Below are positions 1-8,361 of a stretch of DNA of 56,321 nucleotides, one piece after another. Source of the DNA: an uncultured Bacilli bacterium (GTDB lineage Bacteria; Bacillota_I; Bacilli_A; RF39; UBA660); assembly GCA_947629445.1 (NCBI GenBank), contig CANRDU010000008.1:1-56321 (forward strand). The letters are read 5' to 3'. The notes beneath the pieces are model-generated. The model did not search any database. It was given only the letters and a program-made list of their open reading frames with translations, and was not told the DNA's origin. Each line of letters opens with the position of its first letter. Within the stretch, counting starts at the first letter, position 1. The translations under genes were made by a program, and so were the position numbers.

Positions 1-22
1 TAGTATATAATAAAACTTTTTT

Positions 23-643
23 TTAAGCAAGAGTTCCCCTTAGACTTTCTAGCTTTTCTTTCATATTTTCACTACTTGTTATATAACTTCCAACAACCCA
101 AATATCCGCTTTTGATACCTGATCTTTAGTATTTAAATTAATACCTCCATCTACTTCTATGACATAGTGATAGTGATACTGATTTCTAAGGTTATATAAT
201 TGCTCTACTTTAGGAACCATCTCTGGCATAAAAGATTGTCCTCCTAATCCAGCCTCTACTGTCATAACTAAAACATGATCTACCTTAGGCAAATAAGGTA
301 AAATGCTATCTACGGGAGTATGGGGATTGATGGTAATTCCTGCCTTAATACCAAGACTATGAATATAATCTATAAAATACTCTACTTGATTCGTTGCCTC
401 TACATGAAAGGTAATATATTCTGGTTTATATTTTTGATAAATATCAATATATTTCTTAATATCTTTTACCATGAGATGGACTTCCCTTTTGGTTTGATAA
501 GAATCCAGTAACTCCATTCCTGCCACCTGTTTCACAAACTCTCCATCCATTATATCCATGTGAATATAATCTGCTCCTAGATTATCTAGTTCTAACATTT
601 TCTCTTTATTATTTTTAAAATTTAATGATGATACCGCTATCAT
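23..643 (-). CDS. rpe: Ribulose-phosphate 3-epimerase
   Basis: 206 aa; MDIMDGEFV, HLMV, TVEAGLGGQ and VDGGIN motifs of the Rpe TIM barrel. Confidence 0.93.
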   Translation of the reverse strand: MIAVSSLNFKNNKEKMLELDNLGADYIHMDIMDGEFVKQVAGMELLDSYQTKREVHLMVKDIKKYIDIYQKYKPEYITFHVEATNQVEYFIDYIHSLGIKAGITINPHTPVDSILPYLPKVDHVLVMTVEAGLGGQSFMPEMVPKVEQLYNLRNQYHYHYVIEVDGGINLNTKDQVSKADIWVVGSYITSSENMKEKLESLRGTLA

Positions 644-2928
644 ATGGTTTTTCCTCCCTCTTCTAATACCTTTAAAGTTTGTTGCAAGGTAGCAATTTGA
701 CTTTCAAGTTTTACTAATTCACTCTCTATATAATTTAAATTTCTTTGCAAATCCCATTCATCTACCTGTTCTAAAAATTTTTTGGCACGTGCTAATAATT
801 CTGGATACTTGGCAATATCAACACCTACATGGGATTCAAATTGTTGACGGTAAAAAGAAATATCAGCATGTAATCTAGCATTTTCCGTATCTAGATATTC
901 TAACTTGCTCGTAATACTTGCAATTCTACTTTGTAATTCTTGAATACTATCTCTTAATACCTTCTTTTTCTTAGTATGGAAAAAAGCTAAATGACTATAT
1001 TCCTGCTCTTGACTAGAAAGGAGTCCTGATAAAGTGTCTTTTTCCTCTTCAAGTCTACGGCATTCTTCCTCATTTTTACGTTTTTCTAACTGTTTATCAT
1101 CAATATCCGAAGAAGCAATTGTATAGTAAAATTCTTGATCTGCATATTTTTTTCCCTGTTGTAATCTAGAAAGACTAGTTTCTAATTCCTTTTTTTGATC
1201 TATTAACATAGATTGTCTTTCTAGAGCCGTTTGCAATTCATTAGAGGTATTCGTCTTTTCATATTCCCTTAAAATAGGAACCATCTTTATAAAACTGAGT
1301 GGTTTGATACCCTCTAATTTTTCAATTAAAGGCGCTGTAAAGGAAACATAAGGAAATATATCTATAAAGTCTCCTAATCCTGGAATAGCAGCATTTAAAC
1401 TATTTTTATCGCAACCACTCTTCAACCGATTGTAGAGTTGTTCAAAAGAGCCAAGATAAAAATTGCCATTTAATAAAGCTTCAATGTTATATAAAAAATT
1501 GTGATATAAAATGTAGCGAATCTCTTCAAGGGAATAATCACCGTGAAATAACTTCTCATTGGTTATATCCCAAGATAATAATTTTTGATTATCAAGATAT
1601 AATTGAATAATTTCTTCCTCACTATAATCAGGTTTTTGTTTTAAAGATTGAAATTCATTCCAGAACTTGATAAAGTGACTACAATAAGCTAGAGGATATT
1701 CCTTATAATTTCCCGTTAGTTTATATTCTATTTGTTTAATCAAGATAGATATGTTATATAAAACATCGTCCTTATGATACCGAGTGATATCGATATCAAC
1801 AACAGAAAGATGCGGAAATTGCTTTTTTAATTCTTGTGCATGTCTATAGTTTTCATTTAGATTTTTACTACCATCACTGAAACAGAAAATACCGATAGGC
1901 GTAAAACCATCAACAACAATCTCACTATAGACTTTGGCTGCAACACCATTTTTCCGATTTTCTTCACGATTACTCCTACAATCTGCCAATACTTTTTTAG
2001 GAGCATCCATTTGGACTATAGAAGTATAATCAGCAATCCCTTCTACTGATTTGGCATTATTTTTAATGTACATATCCTTTCCTTTAGCCCCCACTATATG
2101 TGTGGGTGGAAGAATGAAACCAAACCCTGAGCGATAAGTATCTGTAAATTCAGGAGTATATAAGGAGCAAGAAACGAAACGACTCTGAAATTCCCCATCA
2201 AATTTTGACGAGGATGTACTATGCCCTAAAAAAGCAAAAAATCCCCCCATTTGAAAATGGCTCATATCTGTCAAATATTCTTGCCAATTTTTCCAAATAA
2301 GTTTCTGCATCTCTTTTAATATCGTATCTAAAGCATCTAGATCACAACATTTTAGGGCTTCCTCATATTTTTCTTGATAGGAATCTACTACTTCTTTTGA
2401 ACAACAAAAAGATAAACTCATAAATATAGAATCTTTTATCGTAATATAGTCTCGAATTTTATAGAGTCTTTTATTCTCTTCAATCAAAGAAAATATATTT
2501 TCTATAAATGATTCTAATGGATAGCCATCTTGATCTATAAATTGGTCAAGAAGAGTATCCACAAAAGAACTCGTGTCTCTACTAAAAACACTTCGAAATT
2601 TTTCTAAATCGAGTTGTCTGATAGCGTCATATTCACTAGCCGCAGTATAATATTTTTCTTTTTCTTTGTCATCAATGGGTAATCGATCGGCAACAGAATA
2701 TACGAAACTATTATCTCCCTCACATACGACTTTCTCTAAAATATCGGCGAATAAATCTAGTCGGATTTCATAAGATGGTTGCACTGTTGCTAAAATTTTG
2801 TGAATTTCATGGTGTTCACTAAAACTAGGGCTTGCACTTCTCATTCTTAAAAGATCTGCTCTTGAGATTGTAACATAATATTGATAAAAAGATCTCTTTT
2901 GTCTTTTTTCGACCCTCAACTTTTCCAT
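640..2928 (-). CDS. Uncharacterised coiled-coil protein (762 aa from the preferred Met), paralogue of the 8343..10640 product
   Basis: ORF track starts at 2976, but MEKLRV (ATG at 2928) is preferred because a promoter-like sequence (2948-2976) lies inside the extended N-terminus. Shares GG[FY]FAF[IL]GHS...GEF.SR.VS.SL...TD and GF.PIGIFCF.DGSK.LNENYR blocks with the 765-aa protein. C-terminal half looks coiled-coil. Confidence 0.8.
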   Translation of the reverse strand: MEKLRVEKRQKRSFYQYYVTISRADLLRMRSASPSFSEHHEIHKILATVQPSYEIRLDLFADILEKVVCEGDNSFVYSVADRLPIDDKEKEKYYTAASEYDAIRQLDLEKFRSVFSRDTSSFVDTLLDQFIDQDGYPLESFIENIFSLIEENKRLYKIRDYITIKDSIFMSLSFCCSKEVVDSYQEKYEEALKCCDLDALDTILKEMQKLIWKNWQEYLTDMSHFQMGGFFAFLGHSTSSSKFDGEFQSRFVSCSLYTPEFTDTYRSGFGFILPPTHIVGAKGKDMYIKNNAKSVEGIADYTSIVQMDAPKKVLADCRSNREENRKNGVAAKVYSEIVVDGFTPIGIFCFSDGSKNLNENYRHAQELKKQFPHLSVVDIDITRYHKDDVLYNISILIKQIEYKLTGNYKEYPLAYCSHFIKFWNEFQSLKQKPDYSEEEIIQLYLDNQKLLSWDITNEKLFHGDYSLEEIRYILYHNFLYNIEALLNGNFYLGSFEQLYNRLKSGCDKNSLNAAIPGLGDFIDIFPYVSFTAPLIEKLEGIKPLSFIKMVPILREYEKTNTSNELQTALERQSMLIDQKKELETSLSRLQQGKKYADQEFYYTIASSDIDDKQLEKRKNEEECRRLEEEKDTLSGLLSSQEQEYSHLAFFHTKKKKVLRDSIQELQSRIASITSKLEYLDTENARLHADISFYRQQFESHVGVDIAKYPELLARAKKFLEQVDEWDLQRNLNYIESELVKLESQIATLQQTLKVLEEGGKTI

Positions 2929-2947
2929 GATACCATCCTCTATTATT

Positions 2948-2976
2948 AGTATACAAAACATTACAATGAAAAGCAA
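2948..2976 (-). promoter_or_regulatory. Predicted sigma-A promoter: TTGCTT-17 bp-TATACT
   Basis: Minus strand TTGCTTTTCATTGTAATGTTTTGTATACT; 26/29 identical to the sequence at 10661-10689. Confidence 0.65.
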
Positions 2977-2978
2977 AT

Positions 2979-3007
2979 AAAAAAACTATGAACATCGTTG
3001 TTCATAA
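2979..3007 (-). terminator. Rho-independent terminator after the 1270-aa gene
   Basis: Minus strand ATGAACAACGATGTTCAT stem-loop followed by a T-rich tract. Confidence 0.7.
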
Positions 3008-3008
3008 T

Positions 3009-6000
3009 TTATTTGGTAATAGTCGTTTCTAAAGACATGGAAGAATCGGCACAGACAACTTGTTTTATACGCTCTAATTCCGCCAACTTATCATCAATAT
3101 GGAATTTTTGTAAAAAATTGTCTGTATCTAATCCTTTTTCATGCTTTAAAACACCCATCATGGTCTCTATAATTCCCATTTTCTTTTCAATATTTAAATT
3201 GGATGTTTTTACTGCTGTTAGCATTCTATCATAAATAACTTCTAAACTACTAATTGAAAAGTAATCATGATATTCTGATTTCTTCTGCAATGGATACTTC
3301 CTACAACCGACATTATTATTCATCCAAGATTGGAAAAAAGCCTCAAAAGTAGATGGATTCATATCGGTAATGAAATCTTCAGCAAGAGCCATGGTTTTCG
3401 CATATTCTTGCTTTGCATATTTTAACCGATCAACTACCACAATTGGCAACCCTTGATCTATCGCAGCCTGTACTGTTTCTTGAAATAATTCATTATCAGG
3501 AGAAAAATTTTCTGCATTGTTAATATCATCTACTAAATATACTACATAGCTTGGTTTTCTCTTAAAGTTATCACCTTTGCGATTGGATCTTCTTTCTAAC
3601 ACTAGTTCATTATGGGTATGCCTAGTAGCATTAATCATCTCTTTTGGTGGAAAAAATCGATATGGGAAGGCAACTGAAGTTGCATATTCTTTAATAGCTC
3701 TTTTAGAAACTAAATCATAATTTCCAGCACATAATAATGCACTTTCTTCATAATCTGTAAATCCATAAATAGGATGTCTAGCACGAGCATTGGCAATATG
3801 ATTGTTACCAATATAGCTCGTACAAATACCATGATTAACAATCTTAGGTCTCTCCCAATCCTCTTTAAAATCTTTAGGTACTTCAAAAGAACTATAGGCA
3901 CCCAATGCATGAATCTGCATATTAAAATCTCCGTCTAATAAATAGAAAGTAGGTTTTTGACCATGGTATTGAGCATTCATGATTAGGTCATATACTTCTC
4001 TATTTTGGGTAGCCAGTTCATGACCTTCTTTCAATCGATGCCCTTCTTGAACATGATATAATGTATCATTAAACTTTTTCGCATATTCTTTACGAATTGT
4101 AGATTCAAGAGAAATTGTAGAATAAAAATCCGTAATTAAAGTAGTTGCAGTCAAATAAGATACGGTCAATTCTTCAATAGAATCACATTGATAATCTTTA
4201 TAAATCGCACTTAATATGGTAATTACGTCTTTGCTTAAATCGCTTTTTGCAAGCATATCCATATCATGGCAATATCTCTGGACAATAAACTGTGCCATTT
4301 CCATACTTAAGCCATATCTCTTCTCAAAGAGTTCTTTTTTTAATTTGGCAAGTTCTACCGCATAACTTTCCGTTCCCTTTTCGAAAGGAATCCTTAACAT
4401 TCTTTTAGATACTTCTTGATAATGATTTTTCTTAATAGAAGCGAAATTTTCTTCCGATAATTGATGAATATCTGTAATTCCGTAGATATTCTCTTTCCTC
4501 ATTAATATATAGATTAAATTCTTAGTCTGTTCATCATTTAACGTTGAAACATCAATACTATCTAATAATGTAGAATATTTTAACATATTTTGAAAGATGT
4601 AATAGGAAACAGCCGTTAAGTCGTATTCTTCTTGATCTAATATGTCCAATATTCGCCCTAAAATTGGCACATAATATGCCGGAAGAGACATTACATATTT
4701 TTGAATATCACCATATATTCCTAGTTTCTCAATATGTTTTAAATCAATGCAATTCAAGTCATAATTTAACATACCAACACAAAGAGTATTATAAATTTCA
4801 TCATTGTGCGCTAATAAATATTGTATTTTCTTTTGATATTCTTCTTTCGATAATCCTAAAATGTCACATAGATAACTTTCTAATTCTTCGTCATTAACTC
4901 CCATAGGAATCGTCAATTGATAAATTCTATCTATTTTTCCTAATTCTCGATACCAAGTAAATAATTCCGTACAACCACTTAAACACTCCGGTATATCCCC
5001 TTGTCGGTAATTTTCAATATAATCTATCAAAATATTCTTGTATTGTTCTAATACTTCATGGGTAAAAGCAGAAGTACTAAAAGCACTTAGGATATCATAC
5101 TGTTTTTGAACTAAACAGTAAACCAAAAAATTCGTATTACCAGCAAGGAGTTCTGGTATTTCACCATATAATTTGACTTCCTTAACTAACCTATCTCCAT
5201 ATTTCGCACAAAAATCAGGTGTAAAAATACTAGAATGCATAAGGACAATTACGTCAAAATGTCCATGTTCAACGCAATAATTCAAAAAAGCCCTATTTTT
5301 AGAGAGTCCAGTAGGGATGTATCCCATACCTCTTAATACTTCTACAACTTTTTCCCCACACTCTTCCAAGACTTTTTTTTGAAAAATTCCGTCATCAAAA
5401 CGGATTACTAAATCAAAGCGTTCTTTTTCAATACACAGTTTTAAAAGAGCGGTATTATGACGAACTTTATAATTATCGAAGTCTTCTAGTGTCAATACCT
5501 TTAAGATTTCATCTCCATATTGGGACACAATGTCATCATTCAATAACTTACCTTCAAATTTTAATAATAAATGGAAATCTTTATTTTGCAAAATCAAATC
5601 AAACATTAATGGATTTACACTTACGTCATGAGGGATGGTTCCCAAAGTAGATAATGTTTCTAAAATATTCGCTTTATATTGATTTACAACATCTTGTGTA
5701 ATCATAGAAGAATCCATTTTCAGCAACAAATTAAAATCTTTTTTCTTTAATAATAATGAAAAAAGAGACTGATTTTTACTTAAAAAATAAGGAATCGAAT
5801 TTTCCCTTAACAAAGCCTCATAGAAAATATCACCATATTGCTCAAAAATACTTCCTTGATATAGTGATTTATGAAAATTGGTAAGGAGATTCCATTTTTT
5901 TTCTTGAATACAATAGTGAAAAAATGTATCGTTCTTGGAAAGCAAATAAGGAACGGTATCATATTTCATACACAAATTGGCATAAATTGGTGCGTATTGT

Positions 6001-6821
6001 TTCAAAAAATCATCGGTAATAAAAGAACTACTAAAACGGAGTAATAGCTCATATTTTTGTTGACTCAAAAAATATTCGAATAAAGTTTTACTACTATCTA
6101 ATGGAAATTGTAAAAAACTTCCGACATTAAAACCGCTAAATGATGATTTTTGATCATATTCTTCTACTGCTTTCAAAATTTCTTCTTTATACTTAGATAT
6201 AAAATCTTCTGTTATAAGAAACATACTAAACCTAGCAGCGACATCTATCATTCCATGTTCCACACAATAGCGAAATAGTTCCCCGTTGCTCCTAAAACTT
6301 ACCATAGAATTAGGATTTTTTCTCATTTCGTTAGCAATTTCTTCTAGATGAGAAGTTATAAATTCATCTGTCCATAATGACTTATCAAATTCGGAAAGCA
6401 TATCAAAATTTTTCTGATCCAAATAGTATTGAAACAATGTTTTATTGCTGCTAAATTTAAAAGGAATAGATGTCAAATGGGGCGCTATTTTTTCACAATA
6501 TTGTTCAATCATTTCATCCGTCAATAAATCCTTATTCAAATGTTTACAAGCCAAATCTATACAGTCATGCTCTAAAAGATATTCAAATAAAATGCTACTA
6601 TTTTCGCAGTCACGCAAAATAACATGATGATTATTTCTTAAAAGTTCTATGATTATTTCCCCATAACGATTTACAATCTCTGGAGTATAAGCATCCGCAT
6701 TGAACTGAAAGACATACTGATAAAGATACTGATTAAAACAATAATCCAATAATTCCGAATTACTTCTATATTCATCAGGAATGGAACCGCCAGCATGTTC
6801 CACAATATATTGTAAATCCAA
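3009..6821 (-). CDS. Uncharacterised 1270-aa protein: N-terminal ~52-aa helical repeats, C-terminal domain shared with the flanking paralogues
   Basis: Long intact ORF; 11-12 repeats of form IP..LSKN..LF.YC......LL..F...ITDD...QY...I...L; C-terminal block HNELVLERR...KPSYVVYLVDD...GLPIVVVDR. Confidence 0.85.
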   Translation of the reverse strand: MDLQYIVEHAGGSIPDEYRSNSELLDYCFNQYLYQYVFQFNADAYTPEIVNRYGEIIIELLRNNHHVILRDCENSSILFEYLLEHDCIDLACKHLNKDLLTDEMIEQYCEKIAPHLTSIPFKFSSNKTLFQYYLDQKNFDMLSEFDKSLWTDEFITSHLEEIANEMRKNPNSMVSFRSNGELFRYCVEHGMIDVAARFSMFLITEDFISKYKEEILKAVEEYDQKSSFSGFNVGSFLQFPLDSSKTLFEYFLSQQKYELLLRFSSSFITDDFLKQYAPIYANLCMKYDTVPYLLSKNDTFFHYCIQEKKWNLLTNFHKSLYQGSIFEQYGDIFYEALLRENSIPYFLSKNQSLFSLLLKKKDFNLLLKMDSSMITQDVVNQYKANILETLSTLGTIPHDVSVNPLMFDLILQNKDFHLLLKFEGKLLNDDIVSQYGDEILKVLTLEDFDNYKVRHNTALLKLCIEKERFDLVIRFDDGIFQKKVLEECGEKVVEVLRGMGYIPTGLSKNRAFLNYCVEHGHFDVIVLMHSSIFTPDFCAKYGDRLVKEVKLYGEIPELLAGNTNFLVYCLVQKQYDILSAFSTSAFTHEVLEQYKNILIDYIENYRQGDIPECLSGCTELFTWYRELGKIDRIYQLTIPMGVNDEELESYLCDILGLSKEEYQKKIQYLLAHNDEIYNTLCVGMLNYDLNCIDLKHIEKLGIYGDIQKYVMSLPAYYVPILGRILDILDQEEYDLTAVSYYIFQNMLKYSTLLDSIDVSTLNDEQTKNLIYILMRKENIYGITDIHQLSEENFASIKKNHYQEVSKRMLRIPFEKGTESYAVELAKLKKELFEKRYGLSMEMAQFIVQRYCHDMDMLAKSDLSKDVITILSAIYKDYQCDSIEELTVSYLTATTLITDFYSTISLESTIRKEYAKKFNDTLYHVQEGHRLKEGHELATQNREVYDLIMNAQYHGQKPTFYLLDGDFNMQIHALGAYSSFEVPKDFKEDWERPKIVNHGICTSYIGNNHIANARARHPIYGFTDYEESALLCAGNYDLVSKRAIKEYATSVAFPYRFFPPKEMINATRHTHNELVLERRSNRKGDNFKRKPSYVVYLVDDINNAENFSPDNELFQETVQAAIDQGLPIVVVDRLKYAKQEYAKTMALAEDFITDMNPSTFEAFFQSWMNNNVGCRKYPLQKKSEYHDYFSISSLEVIYDRMLTAVKTSNLNIEKKMGIIETMMGVLKHEKGLDTDNFLQKFHIDDKLAELERIKQVVCADSSMSLETTITK
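4910..6785 (-). repeat. Protein-level tandem repeats (~52-53 aa, about 11-12 units) in the 1270-aa protein
   Basis: Units such as VPYLLSKNDTFFHYCIQEKKWNLLTNFHKSLYQGSIFEQYGDIFYEALLRENS and IPYFLSKNQSLFSLLLKKKDFNLLLKMDSSMITQDVVNQYKANILETLSTLGT align without forcing. Confidence 0.8.
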
Positions 6822-6838
6822 GATTACACCTACTTTCC

Positions 6839-8074
6839 CTACAAGGTTTTTGTTTCAGATTTTTCTTCAGTAGCCAATTGTTTTAGCCAACTAGATAATG
6901 CTTTTTGCATATTCTGATACCCATTTTCACGCATATTTTTCATAACAAAATTATCATATGGGAATCCTCTTTTAGCAACACTAACATGATTCTTTCCAAA
7001 GTCAAAAACACTATATACTCGTTCAAATTCTAAAAAACTTTTAGACGTAGATGCCTCTAGAAAACTTCTAGCTGCGTCTTCTAGAGATCCACCATGCTGT
7101 AAAATCCAATTTTCAATTCCAACTCCCCCTAATCCAGCTTGTGATTGATCACTTCGACTAGGTTTATAAGCATGGTATTGCTTCAATATCTGTTTAGCAC
7201 ACATAATATTGGCAAGCACTAATTTATACTTGGTAATATCCTGTTTTTTTATTTGCTCTAATCTCATTTGCAAAGCTTGTTCTGTTGAAAAATAAGTCAT
7301 TTGATTAGGTACAAAAGAAATATCGATATCAAGAGGAACATCGATTCCCTCGATAGTAACTTGCTGTAAACGAATCCTATTTCTAGTGATTACATTTTTT
7401 CCATTTAGTGTTGGTAATCCTTGCACTAAACCATCACGAATCGTTGATAATTGTTCTGGAGGAATACGAAACATAAAATCAAAATCCCAATGGTTATTTG
7501 GAATATTGGTTCCTCGGGAAGTAGAACCAGTATCGATAATTTCAACATTTTGTGGTCCCGTTAAAGAACTAATCGAAAATCCTAATGCACTTAAAATATG
7601 AGAAAATGTTCTATTAATTTTCTCTTCTTGGGCTTGAATAGCCGCTAAATTAGAATCAATACGTTCTAAATAGTATTCCATGCCAGGAAACTCTAAATTT
7701 TTAGAGAAGATAAATTCTTCACTACCATAGATAGATAAACCAGACATCTTTTGGCGAAGTTCTAAAAATTCTTCCTTAGAGAAAAGTTCCTCTCCCGTAT
7801 GAATATCGTATATAGGAACATATCTTTGTGTCATAGCTTCTAATAATTTCATATCCATTAAAAATCTAGTTCCAGCTAATTCGGGAACTTTGTAATATTC
7901 AGGGATAGTATCATCATAGAGAAATAAAACTTCACCATTCTCTTGAACAAAATAAATCGGAACGTTCTTAGATGGAGGAAAAAAATCTATCGTTTCTCCT
8001 TGCAATACCGCACTAAATTGTTCTAAATTGCCAATGGCAGACATTTTTTCTACTGGGCGCATTACCGGTTTCAT
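6839..8074 (-). CDS. Nucleotidyltransferase with archaeal CCA-adding/OAS-like signature
   Basis: DTGSTSRGTNIPNNHWDFDFMF (GS...D-x-D), third acidic strand VPLDIDISF, and GLGGVGIENWILQHGGS resembling the class I CCA G[FL]SG..xELL...YGS segment. Confidence 0.78.
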   Translation of the reverse strand: MKPVMRPVEKMSAIGNLEQFSAVLQGETIDFFPPSKNVPIYFVQENGEVLFLYDDTIPEYYKVPELAGTRFLMDMKLLEAMTQRYVPIYDIHTGEELFSKEEFLELRQKMSGLSIYGSEEFIFSKNLEFPGMEYYLERIDSNLAAIQAQEEKINRTFSHILSALGFSISSLTGPQNVEIIDTGSTSRGTNIPNNHWDFDFMFRIPPEQLSTIRDGLVQGLPTLNGKNVITRNRIRLQQVTIEGIDVPLDIDISFVPNQMTYFSTEQALQMRLEQIKKQDITKYKLVLANIMCAKQILKQYHAYKPSRSDQSQAGLGGVGIENWILQHGGSLEDAARSFLEASTSKSFLEFERVYSVFDFGKNHVSVAKRGFPYDNFVMKNMRENGYQNMQKALSSWLKQLATEEKSETKTL

Positions 8075-8266
8075 TTATTTACTCCTAGATTTTTCAGAAT
8101 CTTTTTTTTCTTCTTGTTTTTTTTGATACAACAAAACAGCCTCTTCTACATTGTGAGTCTGCTCCCATGCTTGATGTGCTTCCAAACTTTCTTTTGCTAC
8201 TTGCTCGTATGCTTTAAAAATGTCCTCACTATTTTTTTCACGAATATCTATTTCTCTTTGATTCAT
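8075..8266 (-). CDS. Small (63 aa) charged uncharacterised protein
   Basis: Stop codon abuts the ATG of the NTase; GGAGG-type RBS and promoter (TTGATT-17-TATAAT) just upstream. Confidence 0.65.
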   Translation of the reverse strand: MNQREIDIREKNSEDIFKAYEQVAKESLEAHQAWEQTHNVEEAVLLYQKKQEEKKDSEKSRSK

Positions 8267-8297
8267 ACTTTTCCTCCCTATAATCTACCTTATAATC

Positions 8298-8326
8298 ATT
8301 ATATAATAATTTATTTTGGTAATCAA
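8298..8326 (-). promoter_or_regulatory. Predicted sigma-A promoter TTGATT-17 bp-TATAAT
   Basis: Minus strand TTGATTACCAAAATAAATTATTATATAAT upstream of the 63-aa ORF. Confidence 0.65.
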
Positions 8327-8332
8327 TAATCT

Positions 8333-8361
8333 AAAAAAAGAACTATTCATCCATAGTCCTT
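8333..8361 (-). terminator. Rho-independent terminator overlapping the end of the 765-aa gene
   Basis: Minus strand GGACTAT-GGATGA-ATAGTTC followed by TTTTTTT. Confidence 0.6.

Noticed and set aside
2928-2976. N-terminal extension MLFIVMFCILIIEDGI of the 762-aa protein as a signal peptide
   Set aside because: It overlaps a clear promoter (-10 TATACT) duplicated upstream of the paralogue; MEKLRV is the better start.
8114-8329. 71-aa plus-strand ORF opposite the 63-aa gene
   Set aside because: No RBS and it lies opposite a promoter and a better-supported coding frame.
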